In this document: piece by piece, positions 7,129 to 13,848 of the stretch
Layout: every line of letters begins with the position of its first letter
Position numbering within the stretch: position 1 is the stretch's first letter
NCBI GenBank assembly: GCA_964583165.1
Contig: CAZOVK010000046.1
Coordinates: 1 to 17,928 of the forward strand
Length of the DNA: 17,928 nucleotides
Source: CAZOVK01 sp964583165
GTDB taxonomy: Bacteria > Bacillota > Clostridia > Lachnospirales > WRAX01
Direction: 5' to 3'
The notes under the pieces: generated by a model
What the model was told of the DNA's origin: nothing
Database searches by the model: none
The model's input: the letters and a program-made list of their open reading frames with translations, nothing else
Program-made: the position numbers and the translations under genes

Positions 7129-9374
7129 TACAAGACCCCCCTTTCGAGCAATTGAGCCGCCAGTTCCGCGTTATAAAACGCCTTTTTGGCCGCCATTTCA
7201 ACAAGTGGGGCTGTGGCTTCTGTGATTGCGGCGCGGTTTTGCATGACACAGTCAACGTAACTTTTGAGTTGCGCCGCGTCCAGTCTGTCAACATTGCAGA
7301 CGAAATTCTGCCCGAATTCGTTTAATACACCCGTCACCTTGGGGTCATACGCCAGCCCAACAACAGGCACGCCGCATTTGAGCGCGTAAATGAGCATGTG
7401 AAGGCGCATACCGAGCACGAATGTAGTCTTGCTGACAATGCCCAACAGTTGCTCAACGCTGGTCGGCTCCAGTACGCGGGCGGCGGGGCTTAGTTTCGCG
7501 GCGATACTGCGCGACAGCTCTAAGTCGTTCTGTGGTTGCATTGGAATGAAGAGGGGTTCTAGGTTATAGCGAGAGCGTGTATACTCCGTGACTTCCGCGA
7601 TTTGAGATTCAAAATCGGCGCACGAATAGTGCCAGTTTCGAACAGAAACACAAAAGAAATCACCCGTTATGCCTATACTTCTGAGGTATTCATCAGCCGC
7701 CGCAATAGCGCGTTTGTCTTTGACCTTGACAGAGAACGCGGGGTCGGCAGTGACAATCACTTGCGGGTTCGTAACACCCATGTTGCGTAAGACATGCAGT
7801 GAGTTTTCGTCGCGCAATGTGATTAAATCAACACGATTCAGTATATTCGCGCTCATTTTGGCGTGTTTTTGCTTGACGGGACCTATGCCGTTTGCGTAAA
7901 GCATGACCTTTGCGCCACGTTTTTTGGCTGTGGCTATGATGTAAAGGTAATAGAGCAGGCTTTGCGTACTGGTCAAATCCTGTATCAGTGTGCCGCCGCC
8001 CGAAATGAGCAGGTCGGTATGTTTGAGCGCGTTCAGTATGCCAATGATGTTAAAGCGAAACATCGAGCGCACATTGTATTGTTGGCGCGTTTCTGCGGGG
8101 CGCTTTGAAAGAACACAAAGGTCGGCTTCGGGGGCGAGGGCTTGAACGTCGTCTGTAATAGCGCAAAGAACCGCGTCGTCGCCGTTGTTGCGAAAGCCGT
8201 AATAACCCGAAACAAGCACGTTTTGTCGGCGCTTGCCGTCGGTCGTTTCGCGGTACCGCACAGATTCATAGACATTAAGTGCGTCATCAACCATGCGGTC
8301 AAGCGAGTAGAGTTTTTGCACGGTTTCACGCCCATATGCGCCGAGGGATTGGCGTTGTTCGGGCGTCATGTTATAGATGTTTATGATGTCTTCGAGCAAG
8401 ATATCGTCATTAAGCGCAACACAGCCGCGGCAACAAAAGTTCGTGTTCACGGCTTCGTCAAGCACTTCGGGGCGAAAAATGCCCGTGTAGCGCTCGTTAC
8501 CAGCCAGAATGACGGGCATCTCGGCCGACAGGGCTTCGAGAGCGGCGCGGCTTATGTTCACAAACACATCACATGCCGCATAGAAACGGTTCGCGTCTGT
8601 TCTTGCGCCCGGCATGACAATAAGACTTCGACCCGCTTCACGGTTTAGCGCGTCTGCCTTCTGTTTCAACGCCTTAAATTCTTCACCGTCACCCACAATG
8701 ACAATCTGCGCGTTCGGTATTGCCTTGTCTATACGGGGCGCAATCTGGAGCAGATGAATTGCCGCCGTGCTTGAGTCTTTGTCTAGGCGGCTCAGTGACA
8801 AAATCTTGAATGACTTCGCGTCTAGATTCAGCTCGTCATAGAGAGGCTGGTTATTAGAACCACGTGCGAATTTCTCTGTGTCAATGCCGTTTACCGTGAC
8901 GGTTATATTGCGCTCGTCAACATTGTAGTGTTTGAGCAGGTACTCTTTTATGTCCTCAGATACGGCCAGCGTGCGTTCGCCCCAGTTTGTGAGCATACGC
9001 AGATGAAGTGTTGTCTTATACGTGCCGTGGTCACTCGTCACAAACCGTAGATTCAGCCGTTTATAGAGCAGACCGCATACAAACGCGGGTATTCGCGCGT
9101 GGGCATGAATGAGGTGGATGTCGTGTTCGCGCACGATTTTCTCTATAATGCGCATAGATTTGAATATGCTGGCGGGCGTTTTCTTGTGCAATGGCGCTTT
9201 GATATGTGTAACACCCGCCGCTTCGAGTTCCTCTTGATACCTACCGCCGTTTGACGCAACAAACACACGCACGCCACGCCGCACAAGCCCCTTGCAAAGC
9301 TCTACCAAATGTGTTTCGGCGCCGCCAATCTCGAGCGTCATTATCGTCATTAGGACTTTTATTTCATTGGTCAT
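7128..9374 (-). CDS. csaB: Fusion of GT4 glycosyltransferase and CsaB polysaccharide pyruvyltransferase
   Basis: A 748-residue protein with two enzyme domains in one uninterrupted frame. Residues 1-375 are a GT-B glycosyltransferase of family GT4: GGAETH at 17-22, VNGIDTEKF, ILSLSRLDKDSS, IVIVGDGEE, and ISRAALEALSAEMPVI. The first Glu of the usual E-x7-E is absent (Val272 instead; second Glu is 280). Residues 385-748 are CsaB: VSGYYGFRNNGDDAVL (388-403), SGGGTLIQDLTS (458-469), NGIGP, and GMRLHMLIYALKCGVPVVGLAYDPK. CsaB transfers pyruvate from PEP as a ketal onto ManNAc of the secondary wall polymer, the ligand of SLH domains of S-layer proteins. Stand-alone CsaB is about 360 residues, matching the second half. 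It begins one base after the murJ stop and shares a base with tagA. Domain calls are firm; the GT4 sugar is not known. Confidence 0.92.
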   Translation of the reverse strand: MTNEIKVLMTIMTLEIGGAETHLVELCKGLVRRGVRVFVASNGGRYQEELEAAGVTHIKAPLHKKTPASIFKSMRIIEKIVREHDIHLIHAHARIPAFVCGLLYKRLNLRFVTSDHGTYKTTLHLRMLTNWGERTLAVSEDIKEYLLKHYNVDERNITVTVNGIDTEKFARGSNNQPLYDELNLDAKSFKILSLSRLDKDSSTAAIHLLQIAPRIDKAIPNAQIVIVGDGEEFKALKQKADALNREAGRSLIVMPGARTDANRFYAACDVFVNISRAALEALSAEMPVILAGNERYTGIFRPEVLDEAVNTNFCCRGCVALNDDILLEDIINIYNMTPEQRQSLGAYGRETVQKLYSLDRMVDDALNVYESVRYRETTDGKRRQNVLVSGYYGFRNNGDDAVLCAITDDVQALAPEADLCVLSKRPAETRQQYNVRSMFRFNIIGILNALKHTDLLISGGGTLIQDLTSTQSLLYYLYIIATAKKRGAKVMLYANGIGPVKQKHAKMSANILNRVDLITLRDENSLHVLRNMGVTNPQVIVTADPAFSVKVKDKRAIAAADEYLRSIGITGDFFCVSVRNWHYSCADFESQIAEVTEYTRSRYNLEPLFIPMQPQNDLELSRSIAAKLSPAARVLEPTSVEQLLGIVSKTTFVLGMRLHMLIYALKCGVPVVGLAYDPKVTGVLNEFGQNFVCNVDRLDAAQLKSYVDCVMQNRAAITEATAPLVEMAAKKAFYNAELAAQLLERGVL

Positions 9375-9375
9375 T

Positions 9376-10923
9376 TTATTGCGCCTTTCTGTTTAGGCGC
9401 GTTTTGATTGCGCCGAGAATGGTTATCATCTCAGAGATTTTCATAATATAAGCGAACGCAAAGAATACGCCGACGCCTATGAAAGTCGAGATGGCTATAT
9501 TAAGAAGGTTGAACATAAAACCAACGCCACCGATTTGCGCCAAGACCGTATAAACCCCGTAGACAATCGCGCCCATGCTGACAGCGCAAGCGGCCGTTTT
9601 GACAACAGACTGAATTTGCGCGAGTGTCAGTTTAACGGTTTTTCTGAATGCCCAGAGCATGAATACGCCTGTTGCGAGCATAGAAACGGACGAGGCAAGG
9701 GCAGGGCCCGAGACACCGATTGTATTTATGAGTAACAGGCTCAACACAAGGTTTATGAGCATGGCGACAATACCCGTCAAAAGTGGCGTTACCCCGTTCT
9801 TTTTGGCATAGAAGCCACGCGACAAAATCGTTTGCAGGCCGTAACCGAGCATACCGACAGAGTAAGCGCGGAGGGCGGCGGCCGTGTTGACTGTGCTTTC
9901 CGACGTGAACGCCCCGCGTTCAAAGAGAAGGCGCACAAGTGGTTCGGCGAGAACGAATAACCCCGCCGTCATGGGCAATAACAGAAAAACCATGCCGGAG
10001 AGTGTCGCGTTCAGATTCTTGCCGAGTTCTTCCTCGCTATTGACGGCTTGGCGCGAAAAATCGGGGAAGACCACGTTTGCGATTGAAAGCACGAACACGC
10101 CTGTGATGACTGTATAGAGTGTGTAGGCTGTCGTGAGCGCAGGACCTAGCTCTCCGGCTATGCTTTGATTGACCGTAAAGTTCAGCGGCAATAACCACGA
10201 GCTAACCAACACTGGCACAGCCAGCTTAACTATATCGCGAAGCGCGGGGTCATGTCGAAAGTCGAAACGAGGGCGATATTTGTAACCCCGCTTTCTAAGC
10301 GGCAGAATTTGTATGAGCCATTGACTCAGCCAACCCAAAATGAACGCTACACAAAGCCCGAATATACCGAATTTATCTATAAAAAACGCGTAGTACGCAA
10401 GAATTATCACGTTTGATAGAACGCTCATCGAAGCGGGTATATTAAACTCACCGAGCGTCTGGAGAATACCTGTTATAGAAAACGCTATGCCCGACAGAAA
10501 GATTGTCGGCAACATGATGACGAGCAATTGGGCAGTCAAACCCTGTGTCGGTGGGTCCAGCTTGTAGGCAAAAACGGACGTTATTTGCGGAGCTAAGAGC
10601 ATACAGGTTATGGTGAACACGGCTGCTATTATGCCGATTAGTGTAATGAATCGGTCGGCAGTCTTGAACGCATGTTCTCGCCCGTTTTTCTCTATCGCGC
10701 CCGCGAACACGGGTATAAAACTCGCTGAAATGGCAGAAGCAAAGGCCACGTCGAGAAACTGGCGGGGTAGGGTCGAAGCGGGGGCGAAGGCTAGCGCTTC
10801 TATACTCGCCGTGCCGTAGAAATAGCCGAATAAGATGTCGCGGAGTAGCCCCGTGACCTTGCCGATTAGGGTGATGGCCATAATGATGCTGACGGTTTTT
10901 ACTACTGATGAGGGTTTTTTCAA
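9376..10923 (-). CDS. murJ: MurJ lipid II flippase (MviN family)
   Basis: A 515-residue polytopic membrane protein of the MOP superfamily that flips undecaprenyl-linked peptidoglycan precursor across the membrane. It has about 14 hydrophobic segments. MurJ landmarks are TLIGKVTGLLRDILFGYFYG near the N terminus, with the conserved Arg, then LPRQFLDVAFASAISASFIPVF, VNQSIAGEL, NVVFPDFSRQAVN, and LVRLLFERGAFTSEST followed by LGYGLQTILSRGFYAKKN. The start chosen is a TTG at 10921-10923, preceded by GAGG at five bases, giving MKKPSSVVKTVS; a longer frame from 11040 would translate the G-rich leader and has no ribosome site. It is the first gene of the six-gene operon and ends one base before the GT4-CsaB ATG. 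Small chance that translation begins at the downstream ATG of MAITLIGK. Confidence 0.93.
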   Translation of the reverse strand: MKKPSSVVKTVSIIMAITLIGKVTGLLRDILFGYFYGTASIEALAFAPASTLPRQFLDVAFASAISASFIPVFAGAIEKNGREHAFKTADRFITLIGIIAAVFTITCMLLAPQITSVFAYKLDPPTQGLTAQLLVIMLPTIFLSGIAFSITGILQTLGEFNIPASMSVLSNVIILAYYAFFIDKFGIFGLCVAFILGWLSQWLIQILPLRKRGYKYRPRFDFRHDPALRDIVKLAVPVLVSSWLLPLNFTVNQSIAGELGPALTTAYTLYTVITGVFVLSIANVVFPDFSRQAVNSEEELGKNLNATLSGMVFLLLPMTAGLFVLAEPLVRLLFERGAFTSESTVNTAAALRAYSVGMLGYGLQTILSRGFYAKKNGVTPLLTGIVAMLINLVLSLLLINTIGVSGPALASSVSMLATGVFMLWAFRKTVKLTLAQIQSVVKTAACAVSMGAIVYGVYTVLAQIGGVGFMFNLLNIAISTFIGVGVFFAFAYIMKISEMITILGAIKTRLNRKAQ

Positions 10924-10928
10924 GATTA

Positions 10929-10932
10929 CCTC
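10929..10932 (-). promoter_or_regulatory. Ribosome binding site supporting the TTG start of murJ
   Basis: On the minus strand GAGG is followed by five bases and then TTG. No ATG or GTG in frame nearby has a comparable site, so this decides the murJ start. Confidence 0.55.
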
Positions 10933-10992
10933 GCAATTATATTCTTGTTGCCCAATGGCAGAGTGGTTACTTTCGATAGTTACCTGTTCAAT

Positions 10993-11031
10993 GTAGCCCG
11001 CCCACCCACCCCAGCACCCGCGGGGCTCTAC
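10993..11031 (-). other. Hairpin enclosing a G-quadruplex motif in the murJ leader
   Basis: The minus strand at 11012-10997 reads GGGGTGGGTGGGCGGG, four G runs with single-base loops. The same region can fold as a hairpin: GTAG/CTAC (10993-10996 with 11028-11031) and CCCGC/GCGGG (10997-11001 with 11020-11024), with a three-base bulge. The last G run of the quadruplex is one arm of the hairpin, so the two folds exclude one another. The motif lies about 75-90 bases before the murJ start. Confidence 0.6.
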
Positions 11032-11052
11032 GCCGCCCAACTACGGGGCGTA
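11029..11052. repeat. GC-rich inverted repeat in the murJ leader
   Basis: TACGCC (11029-11034) pairs with GGCGTA (11047-11052); two further C-G pairs continue the stem past a one-base bulge around a seven-base loop. It directly adjoins the G-quadruplex hairpin and is not followed by a T run on either strand. Confidence 0.5.
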
Positions 11053-11150
11053 TAGAAGAGATAGGTCGCCGCGTACCCTCGTATAGATTACGAAAATATT
11101 GGGCTGGGATGTTTGTGGCGGTTGGGCGTGGTAACGCGCGTTTTGCGAAT

Positions 11151-11183
11151 GGTATTCCACCGCGTTCTTTGCGGCGGAATACC
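11151..11183. repeat. Long inverted repeat after ptsI
   Basis: Thirteen-base arms (11151-11163 and 11171-11183) pair with one mismatch around a seven-base loop. It lies 30 bases after the ptsI stop codon. No T run follows on the minus strand, so it is a weak candidate for a terminator, and it may instead be an mRNA 3'-end stabiliser or a dispersed repeat. Confidence 0.6.
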
Positions 11184-11212
11184 TAAGAGTGAAACGCCGA
11201 TTTTGGGGATGG

Positions 11213-12919
11213 CTATTCGGTTGGGAGTAACGACTTCATAAATTCTTCCACTTCTTCTTTCGTTTTGAGCATGACTATTTCATTCAGGCGTTCTTTTAAC
11301 TCTGCGTAATTCAGCTTACTGATAAGCTCACGCGTTTTGAGGATTGACGAGGGTGTCATGCTGAACTCGTCCATGCCGCAAGCCAGAAGGAACGGAACCA
11401 TGAGTGGGTCACCCGCCGCTTCACCACACATGCCAACGACAATGCCCGCGCGTTTGCCACACTGGATAGTAGCCGCTATGGCACGAAGCACTGCGGGGTT
11501 ATACGTCGAATACATATGCGCGATTTGCTTGTTGCCACGGTCAACCGCCAATGTGTATTGCGTTAGGTCATTCGTGCCGATACTGAAAAAGTCACATTCT
11601 GTAGCCATGAGGTCGGCAATGAACGCGGCGGCGGGGGTTTCTACCATAATACCGATTGCGATTTTATCGTCAAACGCGACACCTTCGGCGCGAAGCTCGT
11701 CCATTACATTGTGGATGAGTGATTTTGAGCGACGTATTTCGCCGATTTCAGCAACCATCGGTAACATGATTTTGATATGCCCGTAGACAGACGCGCGAAG
11801 CAACGCGCGGATTTGAGGCTTGAATATGTCGTCGCGTTCAAGGCACATACGGATTGCGCGGTAGCCCAAGAACGGGTTTTCTTCTTTCGGGATATTCAAA
11901 TACAGCACATCTTTGTCCCCGCCGATATCAAGCGTGCGGATGATGACTTCCTTGCCGCCCATGCCCTCCGCGACTTTCTTATAAATCTGGAATTGCTCTT
12001 CTTCTGTTGGGGCTTGGTTTCTGTCCATAAACAAAAACTCCGTGCGGAACAGGCCGATACCCTCTGCGTCATTCGCGAGAACGCCGTCAAGCTCGGGTAA
12101 AGTGCCCATATTACCGAACAATTCGACTTTATGACCGTCTGCCGTGAGTGTGGGTTTGCCCGCATAGGCGCGAAGCAGTGCCTTTTCTGCGCGTTGTTTC
12201 TCAATCTTTTTGTGCGCGGCGGCGATTTGTTCGTCAGTGGGGTTCTGCGTGACCATGCCTGTTTCGCCGTCAATAATGAGCATGTCGCCCGTTTTAACAA
12301 GTGTTGTCGCGTTGTCCGTGCCCAGTACGGCCGGTAATTCCATTGCCCGGGCAATAATCGCCGTGTGAGCGGTCTTGCCGCCGACTTCGGTAAGAATTCC
12401 GAGGACCTTGGCGCGTTCCATCTGGCCGGTGTCAGACGGGGTCATATCGTGGGTAACGATTATACAATCAAAGGGCAGATGCGCAAGGCTTTGGCGCTCT
12501 GTACCCGTTAAGTATTCGTGAAGGCGTGTTTTAATGTCGCGCATGTCTGTACCGCGCGCGCTCATAATGTCGTCGCCCGACGACTCAAACACCATAGCGA
12601 AGAAGTCAAAAGCTTCGGCAACAGCCGCTTCGGCCGATTTACCGGCTGATAAGTGATTGTCAACCTCATCAATAATGGACGGGTCTTCCGCCATGAGGAT
12701 ATGCCCCTCAAGGATTTCGGCCTGTGCCGCGCCCGCCGTTTCTTCAATATTCTTGATGAGCGCCCGTGTTTCTTCGGCAAATCGTGCAATCGCCGCTTCT
12801 AAACGCGCTTTTTCAGCCGCCGCGCCCAGTTCTGACATTTCTTTGTAAGTAATTACCGTCTTTTCGAGCACGAAGGCCTTGCCCACGGCAACGCCCTTGG
12901 ATACTCCCAAACCTTGCAT
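11213..12919 (-). CDS. ptsI: PTS enzyme I (phosphoenolpyruvate-protein phosphotransferase)
   Basis: A 568-residue cytoplasmic enzyme I, which takes phosphate from PEP and passes it to HPr for sugar uptake. The N-terminal HPr-binding helical domain (about 25-140) is followed by the swivelling domain with GGKTAHTAIIAR, whose His185 is phosphorylated. The C-terminal PEP-binding barrel shows EGIGLFRTEFLFMDR, RTLDIGGDK, ENPFLGYRAIR, IMLPMV, GIMVETPAA, FFSIGTNDLTQY and VGMCGEAAGD with the catalytic Cys near 498. Length equals that of typical enzyme I (about 570), and there is no GAF domain, so it is not PtsP. GGGGG lies nine bases before the ATG. No ptsH or sugar permease lies in the window. It has its own promoter and ends before the structured murJ leader. 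A nitrogen-PTS or regulatory role is not supported. Confidence 0.96.
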   Translation of the reverse strand: MQGLGVSKGVAVGKAFVLEKTVITYKEMSELGAAAEKARLEAAIARFAEETRALIKNIEETAGAAQAEILEGHILMAEDPSIIDEVDNHLSAGKSAEAAVAEAFDFFAMVFESSGDDIMSARGTDMRDIKTRLHEYLTGTERQSLAHLPFDCIIVTHDMTPSDTGQMERAKVLGILTEVGGKTAHTAIIARAMELPAVLGTDNATTLVKTGDMLIIDGETGMVTQNPTDEQIAAAHKKIEKQRAEKALLRAYAGKPTLTADGHKVELFGNMGTLPELDGVLANDAEGIGLFRTEFLFMDRNQAPTEEEQFQIYKKVAEGMGGKEVIIRTLDIGGDKDVLYLNIPKEENPFLGYRAIRMCLERDDIFKPQIRALLRASVYGHIKIMLPMVAEIGEIRRSKSLIHNVMDELRAEGVAFDDKIAIGIMVETPAAAFIADLMATECDFFSIGTNDLTQYTLAVDRGNKQIAHMYSTYNPAVLRAIAATIQCGKRAGIVVGMCGEAAGDPLMVPFLLACGMDEFSMTPSSILKTRELISKLNYAELKERLNEIVMLKTKEEVEEFMKSLLPTE

Positions 12920-12953
12920 AATGAAACCCCCAATTTATTCTAGAATTGCTAAT

Positions 12954-12982
12954 ATTCTATCAATTGTGGGCTTTATAGTCAA
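12954..12982 (-). promoter_or_regulatory. Sigma-A type promoter of ptsI
   Basis: On the minus strand, TTGACT (12982-12977), a spacer of exactly 17 bases, and TAGAAT (12959-12954). The expected start of transcription, near 12947, leaves a leader of about 30 bases before the ptsI ribosome site and ATG. Confidence 0.75.
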
Positions 12983-13000
12983 TGAAAATATATTTATGCC

Positions 13001-13029
13001 TTGAATTGGGGGGTAATTTGTGTTATCTT
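13001..13029 (+). promoter_or_regulatory. Sigma-A type promoter of the methyltransferase gene
   Basis: TTGAAT (13001-13006), a 17-base spacer and TATCTT (13024-13029). The -35 box lies 18 bases from the -35 box of the divergent ptsI promoter. The predicted leader is only about 17 bases, containing GGGG before the ATG at 13053. Confidence 0.55.
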
Positions 13030-13052
13030 GCATGTGATGGGGTGATTATGGC

Positions 13053-13769
13053 ATGACTATGCATTTATGGGATGATGAAATAATCGGGCAGATGGAAGGA
13101 AGCTCGGACGAGGAATTAGATGCGTTTGAATGTGAATACAAGACCTGCTTGAACGCCGAAACGCTAGAGGCGCAGAGGAAACTGGACGCGTATGTAGCCG
13201 GTTTGCTTGAGCAATTAACCGGTGTGGTATGTGACCTTGCGACGGGTAGGGGGGTAATGTTGAAGAAACTCTTGCAGGTCAAAGGGATGGATTTCAAAAT
13301 TTTTTGTTCGGATGTGGATAAACGTATCTTGGCAATTACGCGAAGGCATAGGAAAACAGATGATGAGCGCGTTTTTTATGTTGTCAATGACGTAAGAAAA
13401 ATGTGTTTTGGAGATAATAGCTTTGACTATCTGACTACTGATTCCGGTTTCGGTAATATCCCTAATGCTGAAAAGTATGCGACTGAGTTGTTTCGGGTGT
13501 TAAAACCCGGGGGCATGTTGATTTCTATGGGTATGTTTATCGACAAGGACAGCGAGAGCTTCCGCTTGGCGACAAGTGTAGGTGTTGAGCGGGGAGTTGT
13601 AGAGGAATACTTGTTAGCGGAGTTAAAGGGAGCAGGGTTTGAGATAGTAGAATCTACCGTAATAGCAACAGCCGTTTGGGGTACGAACCCATATGACCTC
13701 ATACCGGCGGCGGGAGACAGGAAGCACTTTTGTGTCGTGAGGGCGCGAAAGCCGAATCAACAGACCTAA
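13053..13769 (+). CDS. Class I SAM-dependent methyltransferase
   Basis: A 238-residue protein with the Rossmann-like methyltransferase fold. Motif I is CDLATGRG (60-67), the acidic residue ending the second strand is Asp87 in FCSDVD, motif III-like DNSFDYLTT lies near 121-129, and RVLKPGG (148-154) is the usual element of small-molecule methyltransferases. An N-terminal helical region (1-55) probably covers the substrate. The C-terminal part (GVVEEYLLAELKGAGFEIVESTV) fits the UbiE/methyltransferase-11 type. The substrate is unknown. Seven of fourteen arginine codons are AGG/AGA, unlike the housekeeping genes around it. It stands alone on the + strand between ptsI and the yabE-like gene, with a promoter of its own; a shared hairpin follows at 13811. 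Confidence 0.85.
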   Translation: MTMHLWDDEIIGQMEGSSDEELDAFECEYKTCLNAETLEAQRKLDAYVAGLLEQLTGVVCDLATGRGVMLKKLLQVKGMDFKIFCSDVDKRILAITRRHRKTDDERVFYVVNDVRKMCFGDNSFDYLTTDSGFGNIPNAEKYATELFRVLKPGGMLISMGMFIDKDSESFRLATSVGVERGVVEEYLLAELKGAGFEIVESTVIATAVWGTNPYDLIPAAGDRKHFCVVRARKPNQQT

Positions 13770-13810
13770 CGAACTGATGATTTTTAGCAGTGGCACGCAT
13801 GAAGCAAATG

Positions 13811-13842
13811 AAAAAGGGCTGTACGCTGACGCGTCGGCCCTT
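13811..13842 (-). terminator. Terminator of the yabE-like gene, possibly bidirectional
   Basis: On the minus strand AAGGGC (13842-13837 region) pairs with GCCCTT, followed by a T run (13815-13811). The 20-base loop contains the palindrome GACGCGTC, which can extend the fold. On the + strand the tail is TTATCTTATT, so weak termination of the methyltransferase gene is possible. Confidence 0.7.
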
Positions 13843-13848
13843 ATCTTA

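Noticed and set aside
8142..8648. 168-codon + strand frame inside the csaB fusion
   Set aside because: Shadow of the opposite strand; composition follows the codon pattern of the true gene and no ribosome site precedes it.
10448..10936. 162-codon minus-strand frame inside murJ
   Set aside because: Alternative frame of murJ, whose own product has clear MurJ motifs.
10936..10941. Perfect TATAAT on the minus strand just before murJ
   Set aside because: It lies only 12 bases before the TTG start, would place the transcription start inside the ribosome site, and has no -35 box at 16-18 bases.
10924..11212. Known riboswitch or structured RNA gene between ptsI and murJ
   Set aside because: Hairpins and a quadruplex motif are visible, but I recognise no known riboswitch core and no tRNA-like fold.
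11337..11786. 149-codon + strand frame inside ptsI
   Set aside because: Antisense shadow of a full-length enzyme I.
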